A DNA stretch of 64,000 bases from Acidobacteriota bacterium (GCA_029565065.1 JAKQOW010000136.1:56897-120896), one strand, 5' to 3'. Shown: positions 42,801-52,140, counted from the first letter of the stretch. Numbers and translations: made by a program. The notes: a model not told the origin generated them from the sequence alone.

Positions 42801-45686
42801 ATGCGGCGTTTCTGGGTTGCGTTGGTTGTGGCGGTCCTGCTCAGCGGCTCGATCCTGGCGCTGAATGCGACCGGTCATCCCAAGATGCTCCAGCAGGAGC
42901 AGGTCAAGGCTCTGGCCCAGCTGCCTGAGGTCAGGACCATCAGCGTCGACAAGGACGGCGTGCCCGATTTCATCGCCGGCCGCCTCGGCTATCTGCCTTC
43001 CCCTGATGTGGACGGGGCCATTGACTACGTTCACAGCCTGAGCGCGGTGTTCCGTTGCACGGGCCAGGAAGAGCTGGAACCGCTGGACGCGCAGGCTGAT
43101 GAACTCGGCCAGCTGCACCTGCGCTTCTCCCAGTCCATCCGCGGCATCCCGGTGGTGGGTGCCGATCTCCGGGTGCACATCGACGGTGACACGGGCGAGG
43201 TGCTCGTGATCAACGGCCGCCTGGCGCCCCACGACGCCGTGACGATTCCCTGGAACTTCATGCCGCCCAAGCAGGCGTTTGTGACAGCGCTCCGGGAGGC
43301 GGGCATCCACAACGGCCGGATGCTGGACATGCCCACGATGTCCTACCTGCTCTCCGCCGAGAACAAGCTGTACCTGACCTGGGAAACCACCTTCGAGTAC
43401 ATGAGCGACCGCGGCCCCCGGATCGACCGTATCTTCGCCGATGTGCTCACCGGTGACCTGGTTGAGCGTGTGGGCATCATCAAGGACGCTCTCAGCCGCA
43501 AGATGTACACCGCCAACAACGGCACCTCGCTGCCCGGCACGCTGCTGTTCTCCGAAGGCGGCTCGTCCAGCGACACCACCGCCGTGACGGCCTACAACCA
43601 CGCCGGCACCACCTACAACTACTTCAAGAGCAAGTTCAACCGCGACTCCTTCAACAACGCCGGCGCGGTCATGACCACCTCGGTGCACGTGGGCTCCAAC
43701 TACGTGAATGCCTACTGGAACGGCTCCCAGACCGCCTTCGGCGACGGCGACGGCTCCCAGGCCAGTTCGCTCGCCAAGGACCTGGACGTCGTGTCCCACG
43801 AGTGGGGCCACGCCGTGACCGACTACACGGCCGACATGACCTACTCCAACGAACCCGGCGCTCTGAACGAGGCGTATTCCGACATCTGGGCCGCCAGCGT
43901 GTCGGCGTATTCGACGGGCACGGTCGACAGCAACACGTGGAAGATCGGTGAACTCTGCTGGACTCCCAGCACCTCCGGTGACGCCCTGCGGTACATGAAC
44001 AATCCCACCGCCGACGGCCAGTCGTACGACTACTATCCCGAACGCTACACCGGCACCTCCGATTACGGTGGAGTCCACCTGAACTCCGGCATCGGCAACC
44101 TGGCCTACTGCCTGCTCGTCCAGGGCGGCACCCATCCGCGCTCCAAGACCACCACCGTGGTCACGGGCATCGGCATGGCCAAGGCCGAACAGATCTTCTA
44201 CCGCGCCCTGACCACCTACATGACCACGTCCACCAACTTTCAGGGCGCCCGGACCGCCACCGCCCAGGCCGCGACCGACCTGTATGGCGCCTCTTCGAAC
44301 GAGGTGACTCAGGTCCAGAACGCCTGGACCGCCGTGGGCGCGCCCGGCGGCACGGTCAGCGTCGTCACCCTGACCAACGGCCAGACGGTGACCGGCCTGG
44401 GGGCTTCCACCGGCACCATGCTGATGTACAAGATCGCGGTCCCCGCCAGCCAGACCTCGCTGGTGGTGACCACCTCGGGCGGCACCGGTGACGCCGACCT
44501 GTACGTGAAGCGCGGCGCCCAGCCAACGACCAGCTCCTACGACGGCCGCGGCTACACCAGCGGCAACGCCGAGACCGTGACCATCAGCAATCCGGTGGCC
44601 GGAGACTTTTACATCGGCGTGTATGCCTACTCGACGTTCGCCAGCGTCTCACTGAAGGCCACCTACACCGGCAGCACCACCACCCCGAACTTCACCCTGG
44701 CGGTTTCGCCCTCCACCTTGTCGGTGGCCCAGGGCGCGTCCGGTACAGCCACCGCCACCACCACAGTGAGCGGCGGCTTCAATTCGGCGGTTGCCCTGAC
44801 GGCCTCCGGCGTGCCCTCCGGCGCCACGGCCACCTTCAGCCCGACGTCCATCGCCGCGCCCGGCTCCGGCACCTCCACGCTCACCATCGCCGGCGGCACC
44901 GCCACGGTGGGCACCTACACCGTGACCCTCACCGGCACCGGCGGCGGCCTGACCAAGACCGCCACCCTGAGCCTGACCATCACCACCAGCGGCGGCGGCG
45001 GCAACGTGCTGACCAACGGCGTGCCCGTGACCGGCCTGGCAGCCTCCACCGGCACCATGCTGATGTACACGATCGTCGTTCCGTCCGGCCAGTCCTCCCT
45101 CGTGGTCAAGACCTCGGGCGGCACCGGCGACGCCGACCTGTATGTGAAGCGCGGCGCCGCGCCGACGACCAGCTCCTATGACGGCCGCGGCTACACCTCG
45201 GGCAACGCCGAGACCGTGACCATCAGCAATCCGGTGGCCGGCACCTTCTATGTCGGCGTCTACGGGTACTCCACCTTCTCCGGCGTGACGCTCACGGCGA
45301 CCTATTCCGCCTCCGGCGGCGGCACGTCCATGAACGAGACCGAGTCCAACAACACGACCGGAACGGCCAACACCATCTCCACCTCCGGCACCACCGTGAC
45401 CGCCAAGATCGGCACCTCCACCGACGTCGACTTCTTCAAGGTCAGCCTGCCGGCCGGCAAGACTCTGGCGGTGGTGATGACCCCGCCGTCTACGAAGGAC
45501 TACGACATCTACATCGCCAACTCCTCCGGGACCGTCCTCGTGCGCGGCCAGAACGGCACCGGTTCCGTGGAGAGCATCTCCTACAAGAACAGCGGCACCA
45601 CCACGGCGACCTTCTACATCAAGGTGTACGGCTACAACAGCGCCTACTCGTCCACGCTGAACTACACCTGCAAGGCCACCTGGTAG
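42801..45686 (+). CDS. Secreted M4 (thermolysin-like) metallopeptidase with PPC and Ig-like domains
   Basis: The 961-residue product has a signal peptide and an FTP/PepSY-type propeptide (about 90-220; SQSIRGIPVVGADLRVHI). The thermolysin catalytic domain has H333-E334-W-G-H337, the third zinc ligand E357 in ALNEAYSDIW (exactly 20 residues on), and catalytic H426 in GGVHLNSG. The C-terminal half has a PPC domain (about 522-622), an Ig-like/He_PIG-type domain (about 625-735), a second, nearly identical PPC domain (about 736-835) and a third distinct PPC (about 845-961). PPC domains are usually removed on secretion or aid substrate binding. GGGAGG precedes the ATG. A strong terminator follows. 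Confidence 0.93.
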   Translation: MRRFWVALVVAVLLSGSILALNATGHPKMLQQEQVKALAQLPEVRTISVDKDGVPDFIAGRLGYLPSPDVDGAIDYVHSLSAVFRCTGQEELEPLDAQADELGQLHLRFSQSIRGIPVVGADLRVHIDGDTGEVLVINGRLAPHDAVTIPWNFMPPKQAFVTALREAGIHNGRMLDMPTMSYLLSAENKLYLTWETTFEYMSDRGPRIDRIFADVLTGDLVERVGIIKDALSRKMYTANNGTSLPGTLLFSEGGSSSDTTAVTAYNHAGTTYNYFKSKFNRDSFNNAGAVMTTSVHVGSNYVNAYWNGSQTAFGDGDGSQASSLAKDLDVVSHEWGHAVTDYTADMTYSNEPGALNEAYSDIWAASVSAYSTGTVDSNTWKIGELCWTPSTSGDALRYMNNPTADGQSYDYYPERYTGTSDYGGVHLNSGIGNLAYCLLVQGGTHPRSKTTTVVTGIGMAKAEQIFYRALTTYMTTSTNFQGARTATAQAATDLYGASSNEVTQVQNAWTAVGAPGGTVSVVTLTNGQTVTGLGASTGTMLMYKIAVPASQTSLVVTTSGGTGDADLYVKRGAQPTTSSYDGRGYTSGNAETVTISNPVAGDFYIGVYAYSTFASVSLKATYTGSTTTPNFTLAVSPSTLSVAQGASGTATATTTVSGGFNSAVALTASGVPSGATATFSPTSIAAPGSGTSTLTIAGGTATVGTYTVTLTGTGGGLTKTATLSLTITTSGGGGNVLTNGVPVTGLAASTGTMLMYTIVVPSGQSSLVVKTSGGTGDADLYVKRGAAPTTSSYDGRGYTSGNAETVTISNPVAGTFYVGVYGYSTFSGVTLTATYSASGGGTSMNETESNNTTGTANTISTSGTTVTAKIGTSTDVDFFKVSLPAGKTLAVVMTPPSTKDYDIYIANSSGTVLVRGQNGTGSVESISYKNSGTTTATFYIKVYGYNSAYSSTLNYTCKATW
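44370..44666 (+). repeat. Duplicated PPC-domain segment, copy 1
   Basis: This 297-bp segment is repeated at 45009-45305 with no net length change and long identical runs (for example around GACGGCCGCGGCTACACC). It encodes the first PPC domain. Confidence 0.8.
45009..45305 (+). repeat. Duplicated PPC-domain segment, copy 2
   Basis: In-frame copy of 44370-44666, offset by 639 bp. The nucleotide identity, including third codon positions, suggests recent duplication or gene conversion. Confidence 0.8.
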
Positions 45687-45714
45687 ACCGCGACCGAAAC
45701 GTCCGATCCGAACA

Positions 45715-45745
45715 GCCCCGCCCGCAAGGGCGGGGCGTTTTTTTT
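45715..45745 (+). terminator. Rho-independent terminator of the M4 peptidase gene
   Basis: GCCCCGCCC (45715-45723), loop GCAA, GGGCGGGGC (45728-45736), then a run of eight T residues. Confidence 0.9.
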
Positions 45746-45959
45746 GGTGATCGGTAAACAGTGAACAGTGAGCGGTGAGACGATGGCGGTGAGGGGATCG
45801 GGGACGGCGGGTTGCGGTTCAGCCGGCGGGGGCGGATTGAGGATAAATCAGTTACTCCCGATTTTCTGCCAATTTCTAGCAGGATTTTCGCCGCGCGATC
45901 GGCCGCTTCGCTCATCCCGCCATCGACCGGCACCAGCCAACCTTTCCCGACGAAAGTAG

Positions 45960-45995
45960 CCAGGCGCAGCCCCGCGCACGCGGGGCAGCGCCTGG
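45960..45995. repeat. Two-part hairpin element, copy 1
   Basis: Outer stem CCAGGCGC (45960-45967) pairs with GCGCCTGG (45988-45995). The inner stem CCCCGCG (45970-45976) pairs with CGCGGGG (45979-45985). Confidence 0.7.
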
Positions 45996-46121
45996 AAGAC
46001 AGAACACAGTGGGTGTGTCGCGCCCCGCGGCCGCGGGGCGCGGGGAACGGGTGGCCGCGAATGCTACAATTCTCTGTGCCCCGTTCCCGGGGCACGCAGC
46101 CTTTTAAAAACACTCGCCCGT

Positions 46122-46156
46122 CCAGGCGCTGCCCGGCTGCGCCGGGCGGCGCCTGG
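46122..46156. repeat. Two-part hairpin element, copy 2
   Basis: The outer stem is identical to copy 1 (CCAGGCGC at 46122-46129, GCGCCTGG at 46149-46156) but the inner stem differs: CCCGGC (46132-46137) with GCCGGG (46141-46146). Pairing is kept while sequence changes. Confidence 0.7.
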
Positions 46157-46264
46157 CTATTTTCGTGGTGATCCGAACAGTGTGCTGAAAACACACAGGT
46201 TTGTGCAGATTGGGAATTCACAATCGCCCTCGATTGGTTCCTGCTCGGCCAGTTCGAGTAAGAG

Positions 46265-47086
46265 TTACGGGGTGGCGGGCGGGGTGAGAGTCACGTTGAC
46301 GGTGCCCGGCAGCAACGGCGCGAGGAAGCGGCAGCGGTTCAACAGGGTCATGTAGGCGGCGGCGGACGCCGACTCGCGGAAGCTTGGGTTGGGCCAGAAC
46401 TCCACCTCCAGGCGGCCGCCCGGCCGGCGGCAGGCGTCGCGGAGATGCCCCAGGTGGAGCACGTCCTCGTCCACGGCGTCCCTCATCTGGCGGCGGGCCC
46501 GGCGGCGGGTCCAGCCGATGGCCCAGCCGGGCGACCAGTTCTCATACAGGAACACCGCGCGGCCTCCGGGCGCGAGCAGGCGTAGCACCTCGGCCAGGAT
46601 CCCGCTGTAGTCGTGCCGCTCGCCGAAGTGGTGGAGCGAGGCGAAGGCGAAGATGCGGTGGAACTGGGCGTCGGCGAAGGGGAGCGCGCGCACGGAGCAC
46701 TCCCAGAGCTCGTCGATGCGCACGCCGAGGAGTTGCTCGTACGCCGCGGCGTAGAGCAGGGCGTCGCGGGCGATGTCGGCGGCGACCACGCGGCAGGCCG
46801 GCTGCCGGCGTTTGGCCAGGCAGCTGGCCCAGCCCTGGCCGGCGCCGATCTCGAGGACCGTCTGACCCGGCTGAAGGTCAAGCCGGTCGGCGAGGAGCTG
46901 AAAGACGCGAATGAAGTTGGCCTTGGCCGTCAACAGATCGAAGAAACCGGTGTCGCCGTGCGCGCGGCGGATGCCGCTGTAGTAGGCGATCTCCTTTTCC
47001 TCCGACGGTGTCAGGGTCGGCGCGGGCGCCGGGCGCCAGATCCGCCCATCCTGTTCCGCCGTGACGCCGCTCTGCAACCGGACCAT
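46265..47086 (-). CDS. SAM-dependent class I methyltransferase
   Basis: This 273-residue protein has an N-terminal helical segment (PTLTPSEEKEIAYYSGIRRAHG). The methyltransferase fold follows: motif I VLEIGAGQGWASCLAK, the acidic end of strand 2 (VVAADIARDAL), motif IV RIFAFASLHHFGE and motif V LLAPGGRAVFLYEN. The acceptor substrate is unknown. A 140-nt spacer carrying the divergent promoter separates it from the membrane-TPR gene, and the two could be related in surface glycan or lipid modification. The ATG at 47086 has GGTGGGG upstream; a longer frame reaching 47260 overlaps that promoter and was not used. Confidence 0.86.
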   Translation of the reverse strand: MVRLQSGVTAEQDGRIWRPAPAPTLTPSEEKEIAYYSGIRRAHGDTGFFDLLTAKANFIRVFQLLADRLDLQPGQTVLEIGAGQGWASCLAKRRQPACRVVAADIARDALLYAAAYEQLLGVRIDELWECSVRALPFADAQFHRIFAFASLHHFGERHDYSGILAEVLRLLAPGGRAVFLYENWSPGWAIGWTRRRARRQMRDAVDEDVLHLGHLRDACRRPGGRLEVEFWPNPSFRESASAAAYMTLLNRCRFLAPLLPGTVNVTLTPPATP

Positions 47087-47197
47087 GCCGTCCCCACCTG
47101 GACAGAGTGTCGGCCGCGGGACCTTGCGACCGCGCCCATTATACGCGATCCGCCGGCGCCGTGTCATCGCCGGCGCGCCGCCGGCGAGACATTGGAG

Positions 47198-47226
47198 TTG
47201 GGTTCGACGTCCGGATGCCCTATACT
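47198..47226 (+). promoter_or_regulatory. sigma70-type promoter for a leaderless gene
   Basis: TTGGGT (47198-47203), 17 bp and TATACT (47221-47226). Initiation 7 nt downstream falls on 47233, the first base of an in-frame GTG. An ATG at 47215 lies inside the promoter and would not be transcribed from it. Confidence 0.6.
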
Positions 47227-47232
47227 GATGCC

Positions 47233-49353
47233 GTGAACGGAGCGCCCGATCCAGCCACAACCGCCGCCGTCCGGACCGACCGGTCCGCCCTGGCCACCGC
47301 CGCCGCGGTCTTCCTGATCGGATCGTTCATCCTCTACTGGCCGGCCCTGCAGGCCCCCTTCCTGTTCGACGACCTGTATCTCGTGTTCGACAACCGGCCG
47401 ATCCTGAGTCTGGGCAACCTGCCCGCCATGCTCCGCCACAACCGCCCCCTGGTCATCCTGTCGTATGCGATCAACTACGCCTGGGGCGGTTACGCGCCGC
47501 TCGGATATCACGCCGTGCAGGTGGCCCTCCACGGGCTCAATGCCTGGCTGGTGGCGGTGGTGTTCCTGACGCTGGCGCGCCGTTGGGGAGGGGCGGCGGG
47601 CGCGGCCCCGGCGACGCTCTGGTGGGCTCTGGGCGCCGGTGCGGTTTTCCTAGCCAATCCGCTGCTGTCCATGGCGGTGGTGCTGGTGTCGGCGCGGTCG
47701 GAACTCCTCTGCGCCGGCTGCTACCTGCTGGGTCTGATCCTGTACCTGCGGCAGCGCGACCGCCCTGCGGGAATCGGTTGGCTGGGGGTGACGGCGGTAT
47801 ACCTGGCGGCCGGCCTGTCGAAGGAGATGGCGGTCACGTTCCCGGCCGCCTGCCTGCTGATCGCGCTGCTGGACGGACGCACGCTCCGCCAGGTCTGGCG
47901 GGAGGAGAAGAAACTCTGGCTGGCGCTCGCGGTGGTCACGGCGGCGCTGCTCCTGAAGGTGCTCCAGTTCGACTGGGGCGAGACCGTAGGGGGCGGCGGA
48001 CTCCCGTTCACCCGGTGGGAGTACTTCCTGACTCAGGTCACCCTCGTGGCGCGCCAGGCTGGCGTGTTCCTCCTGCCGCTGCCGGACTGGCTCTGTGCCG
48101 ATCCGGACTACCCGGCCGTCCGGAGCCTGCTGGACCCGCGCCTCCTGGCGAGCCTGGTGTTCTGGGCCACCGCGCTGGCCGGCCTGGTCTGGGCGTGGCG
48201 CCGCCGCCGCCGGCTGGTGGCGCTGGCCGGCGTCATGTACCCGCTGGCCGGCGCGCCCACGTCCAGCGTCGTTCCCATCGCCGATCCGCTGATGGAGTAC
48301 CGGATCTACATACCCGCCGTCTTCCTGGCCCTGCTGGTGGGCGGGCTGGCCTGGCCCTCCGGTGAGTCGCCGCACGGCGTTGGGCGGGGCCGGTGGCGCG
48401 CCTGGGCGGGCGCCGCCGGGCTGGTCCTCCTACTCATCGGCCAGGCCATCCTGCTGCAGCTGCGCCTGCCGGCGTACGGTTCGTCCCTGGCGTTCTGGAC
48501 CGACACCGCCGCCAAGGCGCCGGACAAGCCCCGCCCGAACTACAACCTGGCGGTGACGAACCTGCGCCAGGGCCTGTTGGATGAGGCGGTCGCCGGCTTC
48601 CGGCGGGTGCTGGCGCTGGAGCCGGGCAACACGGATGCGCTGCTGCAGCTGGGTGACATCGCGCGCGACCGGGGCGACTACGCCGCCGCCCAGGGCCTCT
48701 ACGAACAGGTGCTGCGCCGTCAGCCCAAGTCCGGCGTGGTCGCCAACCGCATCGCCTACCTGGCTATCCAGACCGGACGGTACGACGAGGCGTTCGCCCT
48801 GCTGGCGCAGTTCCCCGACGTGTCGAAGGACGCGGGGTACTACCTCAACCTCGCCATCTATTTCTCCCGCACCGGGCAACTGGACCGCGCAGCGGCCATG
48901 TACCGCCAGGTCCTGGATCTGGAACCTCACAATCCCGTGGCCTGGACCAATCTGGGCAACGTCTATCAGCGCAGCGCGCGCCCGGACCAGGCCGCCGAAT
49001 GCTACCGGCGGGCGCTGTCGCTGGAACCCAATTACCATCTGGCGCATTTCAACCTGGCGCTGCTCTATGCCCGGCTCGGTGAACTCGATCTTGCGCAAGC
49101 CTCGCTGAGCACTGTGCTCGCACTCAATCCCGGATTCGCCGCGGCGGAACTGGAACTGGGCAACGTGCTGGCGTCGGGCCGGCGGTACAACCAGGCCGAG
49201 GGGCACTACCGCCGGTTCCTGGAGAGACAGCCGAATCACGCCGAGGGCTGGCGCCGGCTGGGCCTCGTGCTCGACGAGCTGGGCCGGGCCGACGAAGCGG
49301 TGCGCTGTCGCAAGCGGGCCGAGCAACTGGACGGGCCGACTCCGACCCGTTGA
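47233..49353 (+). CDS. Membrane glycosyltransferase-like protein with TPR domain (TMTC-type layout)
   Basis: The 706-residue product has about ten N-terminal membrane helices (residues 20-420). An early luminal-type loop (FLFDDLYLVFDNRPI) carries the acidic pair expected of GT-C mannosyltransferases, and HNRPLVILSYAINYAWGG follows. The C-terminal half (about 425-695) holds about seven tetratricopeptide repeats (PRPNYNLAVTNLRQGLLDEA, PVAWTNLGNVYQRSARPDQA, YHLAHFNLALLYARLGELD). TMTC-like proteins O-mannosylate exported proteins, and the TPRs would hold the acceptor. The exact reaction is inferred. GTG at 47233 was chosen because the promoter places the transcript start there; ATG 47215 would add six residues. 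Confidence 0.84.
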   Translation: MNGAPDPATTAAVRTDRSALATAAAVFLIGSFILYWPALQAPFLFDDLYLVFDNRPILSLGNLPAMLRHNRPLVILSYAINYAWGGYAPLGYHAVQVALHGLNAWLVAVVFLTLARRWGGAAGAAPATLWWALGAGAVFLANPLLSMAVVLVSARSELLCAGCYLLGLILYLRQRDRPAGIGWLGVTAVYLAAGLSKEMAVTFPAACLLIALLDGRTLRQVWREEKKLWLALAVVTAALLLKVLQFDWGETVGGGGLPFTRWEYFLTQVTLVARQAGVFLLPLPDWLCADPDYPAVRSLLDPRLLASLVFWATALAGLVWAWRRRRRLVALAGVMYPLAGAPTSSVVPIADPLMEYRIYIPAVFLALLVGGLAWPSGESPHGVGRGRWRAWAGAAGLVLLLIGQAILLQLRLPAYGSSLAFWTDTAAKAPDKPRPNYNLAVTNLRQGLLDEAVAGFRRVLALEPGNTDALLQLGDIARDRGDYAAAQGLYEQVLRRQPKSGVVANRIAYLAIQTGRYDEAFALLAQFPDVSKDAGYYLNLAIYFSRTGQLDRAAAMYRQVLDLEPHNPVAWTNLGNVYQRSARPDQAAECYRRALSLEPNYHLAHFNLALLYARLGELDLAQASLSTVLALNPGFAAAELELGNVLASGRRYNQAEGHYRRFLERQPNHAEGWRRLGLVLDELGRADEAVRCRKRAEQLDGPTPTR

Positions 49354-49375
49354 TCCGTCTTCGGCAACGAATCAT

Positions 49376-50332
49376 TCAACTCCAGACGGAAGCTGCGGGT
49401 CCGACGGGATCCACGGGCCGGCCGGCCGCCCGCCAGGCATCCAGGCCACCCGCCAGCGGACGGGCGCGGGGGAAACCCAGTCGATGCAGCTTCAGGGCCA
49501 TGGCGGCGCTCGACGCCTCGCGGGGGCAGTTGCAGTACAGCACCACGTCCCGGTCGGACGGGATCTCCCCGCGACGGCGCTCCAGCTCGGCGGCCGGGAT
49601 CCGGCGGACGCCGGGCAGGATTCCCCCGTCGGCGGCGACCTCGTCGGGGTGGCGCAGGTCGATCACCGCGGGCGGTTCGGCGCTGGCCAGCATCAGCGCC
49701 AGTTCGTCGACGCCGACCCGGGCTTGGTGGATCAGGCGCAGGAATCGCCGCCGATGCTGGAATTTCAAGACCACATACACGGCCAGCGGGACGGCCAGCA
49801 GGACGATGAGGAATGCGCCCAGGCGCAGGCCCCAGTGGGCCAGCACCTCGAGCTGGGTGTGGAACAGGTAACCCAGCAGCATCCAGCCGCCGGCCCACAA
49901 GATGGTGCCGATCCCGTTGCCGAACTGGAACACCAGCGGACTCATCCGGCTGGCGCCGGCGAGCGGCGGGGCGATGAGGCTCAGGCCGGGCAGGAATTTG
50001 GCCACCGCCAGCGTCCACGTCCCCAGCCGGTCAAACGCACCCAGGGTGCGCCGCACGCAGGTGTCCGGTTCCAGCGCGATCCGGCAGAGCAGCCGGATCA
50101 CGGCATGGCCCCGCCAGCGCCCCAGCAGGTACCAGCCGGTGTCGGCGATGGCCGATCCGGCAAAGGCCGCGGCCAGCGCTCCCGCGAATGAAAAGCGGTC
50201 GCCGGCGGCCAGCGCGCCCATGGCCAGCAGTCCCGGCAGGGCGGACACGGGCAGGCCCAGCTGTTCCACGAACACCAGGAGGAACAGGAAAAGGTAACCG
50301 TGCTGCAACAGGAATTGGATGATGGCGTCCAT
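49376..50332 (-). CDS. DedA-type membrane protein fused to a rhodanese domain
   Basis: The 318-residue product joins a DedA/VTT membrane domain (about 1-195; LGLPVSALPGLLAMGALA and AKFLPGLSLIAPPLAGASRM in place of the usual FIPxxR motif) to a cytoplasmic rhodanese domain (about 215-305). The rhodanese domain has the loop YCNCPREASS, with C267 as probable catalytic sulfur carrier and C269 nearby, and LAGGLDAWRAAG. The fusion suggests coupling of a membrane function to sulfur or thiol redox chemistry. It converges with the TPR gene, 22 nt away. It differs clearly from the DedA protein at 520-1146. Confidence 0.9.
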   Translation of the reverse strand: MDAIIQFLLQHGYLFLFLLVFVEQLGLPVSALPGLLAMGALAAGDRFSFAGALAAAFAGSAIADTGWYLLGRWRGHAVIRLLCRIALEPDTCVRRTLGAFDRLGTWTLAVAKFLPGLSLIAPPLAGASRMSPLVFQFGNGIGTILWAGGWMLLGYLFHTQLEVLAHWGLRLGAFLIVLLAVPLAVYVVLKFQHRRRFLRLIHQARVGVDELALMLASAEPPAVIDLRHPDEVAADGGILPGVRRIPAAELERRRGEIPSDRDVVLYCNCPREASSAAMALKLHRLGFPRARPLAGGLDAWRAAGRPVDPVGPAASVWS

Positions 50333-50484
50333 GAACTTCTCTTGGCTTGGCCGTCAATACGGCATCCACCGCATGCCGGATGCTTGGATGACGGTCATGG
50401 GGGGGTGCGGTTCAAGGCGGGGATGCCGGAAGACGAAAACAGGGCCGGACGTCCCGCCGCAGCCAGGACGCCCGGCCGGCAGGA

Positions 50485-52128
50485 TCAGGGTGCTTCGGCG
50501 AAGACGACCTTGTGGCTGGCCGCGAGCAGCGGCGCCAGCAGGGCCTGCAGTTCGGCCATCGCCGGCCGCTCGAACCGGGTGGCTTTCAGGTCGAGCTGCG
50601 CGGAGAGCTCCAGGCGGTCGTCGCCGGCCGTCCAGGCCCAGCGGCTGGAGCCGGCGGCGTTGGCGACCGTCTGGGGCGGCGCGGCGACCCAGCGGCGGGC
50701 CTTGAGCGTCCGCACCGTGAGATGGAGCCGGAGCTGCACGGGCGCCGGCAGGCTCAGCCGCGTGCAGCGTTCCGCCGCGGCGACGATCGCCGGCAGCTGG
50801 AGGTAGTCGGCCAGGGCGTCGTTCACGGTCAGCCGGTCGTCCGCCAGCGCGGCGGCCACCGTTCCCGTCTGGATGACGCGCTGGGAAGTAGCCCACACGG
50901 TCTCGACGCCCGATGCCTTGGCCCCGGCCAACGGGAGCAGGCGGGCCAGCGCCGCCGCGGCCGGCGGATGGTCCACGGCCAGCCGGGCCGGGCCTTCCAG
51001 CGCGCCGCCCTCGGATTCCGTCAGGTCGATCCAGAGCTCCACGGCCGTCGGAGCGGACTCCGGGAGTACCCGGCCGTCGAGGGTCACCGGAACACGCCCG
51101 TCCGCCGGCAGGCTGGCCGGGCAGACCGGCCCGTCCGGCGTCAGCACGGCCCAACTGGGATCGTCGAGCAGCGGCTGACCGTCCACGATTTCGGCGAGAG
51201 CCGCCACCTGGTATTCCACGCGGTAGTGGTCCAGGACCGCTGCGGCCAGGGCGGCCGACTCCAGCGGCGTGGCGTAGCCCGACCGCCAGACGGCCGGCAG
51301 CGCCCGCAGGGTGTAGGCGGTGCGCTCCGCGTTCAGCGCCACCGGCGCCAGCCGCTCGTTCAGCAGGTGGCGGAGGCGCGTCAGGATCTCGCCGGGCAGG
51401 GCGTCGGGGCCCAGCTTCAACTCGGCGAGCAGGTCGGGCAGTTCGTCGCGCGATTGGGCCGCGATAGCCGCGCGCGCCGCGGCCAGCGGGCTGCGCAGCT
51501 CGAAGTAAACATGCGGAGTGTCCGCCGCAGCGGTGAAGTGGTTGTCCTGGAGCAGCGCCGGGACGTCCGTCACCGTGAAGGTGTTGCGCCCGGCGCCGCG
51601 CGCCAGGCCGTGGGTCCGGACCGGCGCCGGCAGGCGGCCCGCGATGGTCACGGTTTTCCGGCGGATGGGATAGTAGCCGGCCATGCTTTCGTACACGGCC
51701 GTGCGGAACGGCCGCCGGTCGGCGATGACGTACTCGAACTCCATGGTGCAGCCGGGCTCGAGCCCGGTATGAGACACCATCTTCTCCCGCAGATGGGTGA
51801 AGTCGGGCGCGTTCTGGACGGCGAAGACGCCCTGGTCCAGGATGCCGTTGTCGGGGGTGGGCACGGCGGTGCCGTCGGCCTGGGTTGTCACCGAGCGGAT
51901 GATCCGGATCTCCTCCAGGTCGGGATTGTAGGTCTGGAACCACTCGCCCCAGCGGCCGAACGCCACGGCGTCGTGCAGTAGGACCTTCTGGCGGACCTGG
52001 CGCTGCACGGCGCCGTCGGCGGCGATGGTGAAGGTCACGTGCTCATCGAGCACTTCCGCCGCGGCCTGGGCCAGCGCCGGCAGGAACAGCGCGGCGGCGA
52101 GCAGGGTCAGGATGATGATGCGTTTCAT
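50485..52128 (-). CDS. Exported DUF3857 protein with a degenerate transglutaminase-like region
   Basis: The 547-residue product has a signal peptide (ILTLLAAALFLPALAQA) and a DUF3857 beta domain (about 22-200; KVLLHDAVAFGRWGEWFQTYNP, RIIRSVTTQADGTAVPTPDN). A helical region follows where transglutaminase-like proteins usually have a Cys. Here WRSGYATPLESAALAAAVL has none, so catalysis is unlikely. The remainder is a beta-rich C-terminal domain. It lies 12 nt downstream of its larger paralogue-like neighbour, whose Cys-His-Asp triad is intact, and probably acts with it in the periplasm. Confidence 0.84.
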   Translation of the reverse strand: MKRIIILTLLAAALFLPALAQAAAEVLDEHVTFTIAADGAVQRQVRQKVLLHDAVAFGRWGEWFQTYNPDLEEIRIIRSVTTQADGTAVPTPDNGILDQGVFAVQNAPDFTHLREKMVSHTGLEPGCTMEFEYVIADRRPFRTAVYESMAGYYPIRRKTVTIAGRLPAPVRTHGLARGAGRNTFTVTDVPALLQDNHFTAAADTPHVYFELRSPLAAARAAIAAQSRDELPDLLAELKLGPDALPGEILTRLRHLLNERLAPVALNAERTAYTLRALPAVWRSGYATPLESAALAAAVLDHYRVEYQVAALAEIVDGQPLLDDPSWAVLTPDGPVCPASLPADGRVPVTLDGRVLPESAPTAVELWIDLTESEGGALEGPARLAVDHPPAAAALARLLPLAGAKASGVETVWATSQRVIQTGTVAAALADDRLTVNDALADYLQLPAIVAAAERCTRLSLPAPVQLRLHLTVRTLKARRWVAAPPQTVANAAGSSRWAWTAGDDRLELSAQLDLKATRFERPAMAELQALLAPLLAASHKVVFAEAP

Positions 52129-52140
52129 GGCCGCCTCCTC

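Larger units (their letters stand above)
45746..46264. repeat. Gene-free spacer with filler repeat and nested hairpins
   Basis: Right after the terminator is GTAAACAGTGAACAGTGAGC-type filler (45755-45778). A lower-GC stretch follows (45838-45900), then the hairpins 45960-45995, 46019-46042 (a 24-bp perfect palindrome), 46079-46094 and 46122-46156. Frames through this region have no protein-like features and no gene is called. Confidence 0.6.

Noticed and set aside
45960..46156. Possible CRISPR array from repeated palindromes
   Set aside because: Only two full copies, 162 nt apart, with differing inner stems and no regular spacers or cas genes.
45619..46221. Minus-strand frame overlapping the end of the M4 peptidase gene and its terminator
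   Set aside because: It crosses a strong terminator and palindromes; only a short stretch (about 45840-45930) looks protein-like and it has no family or start signal.
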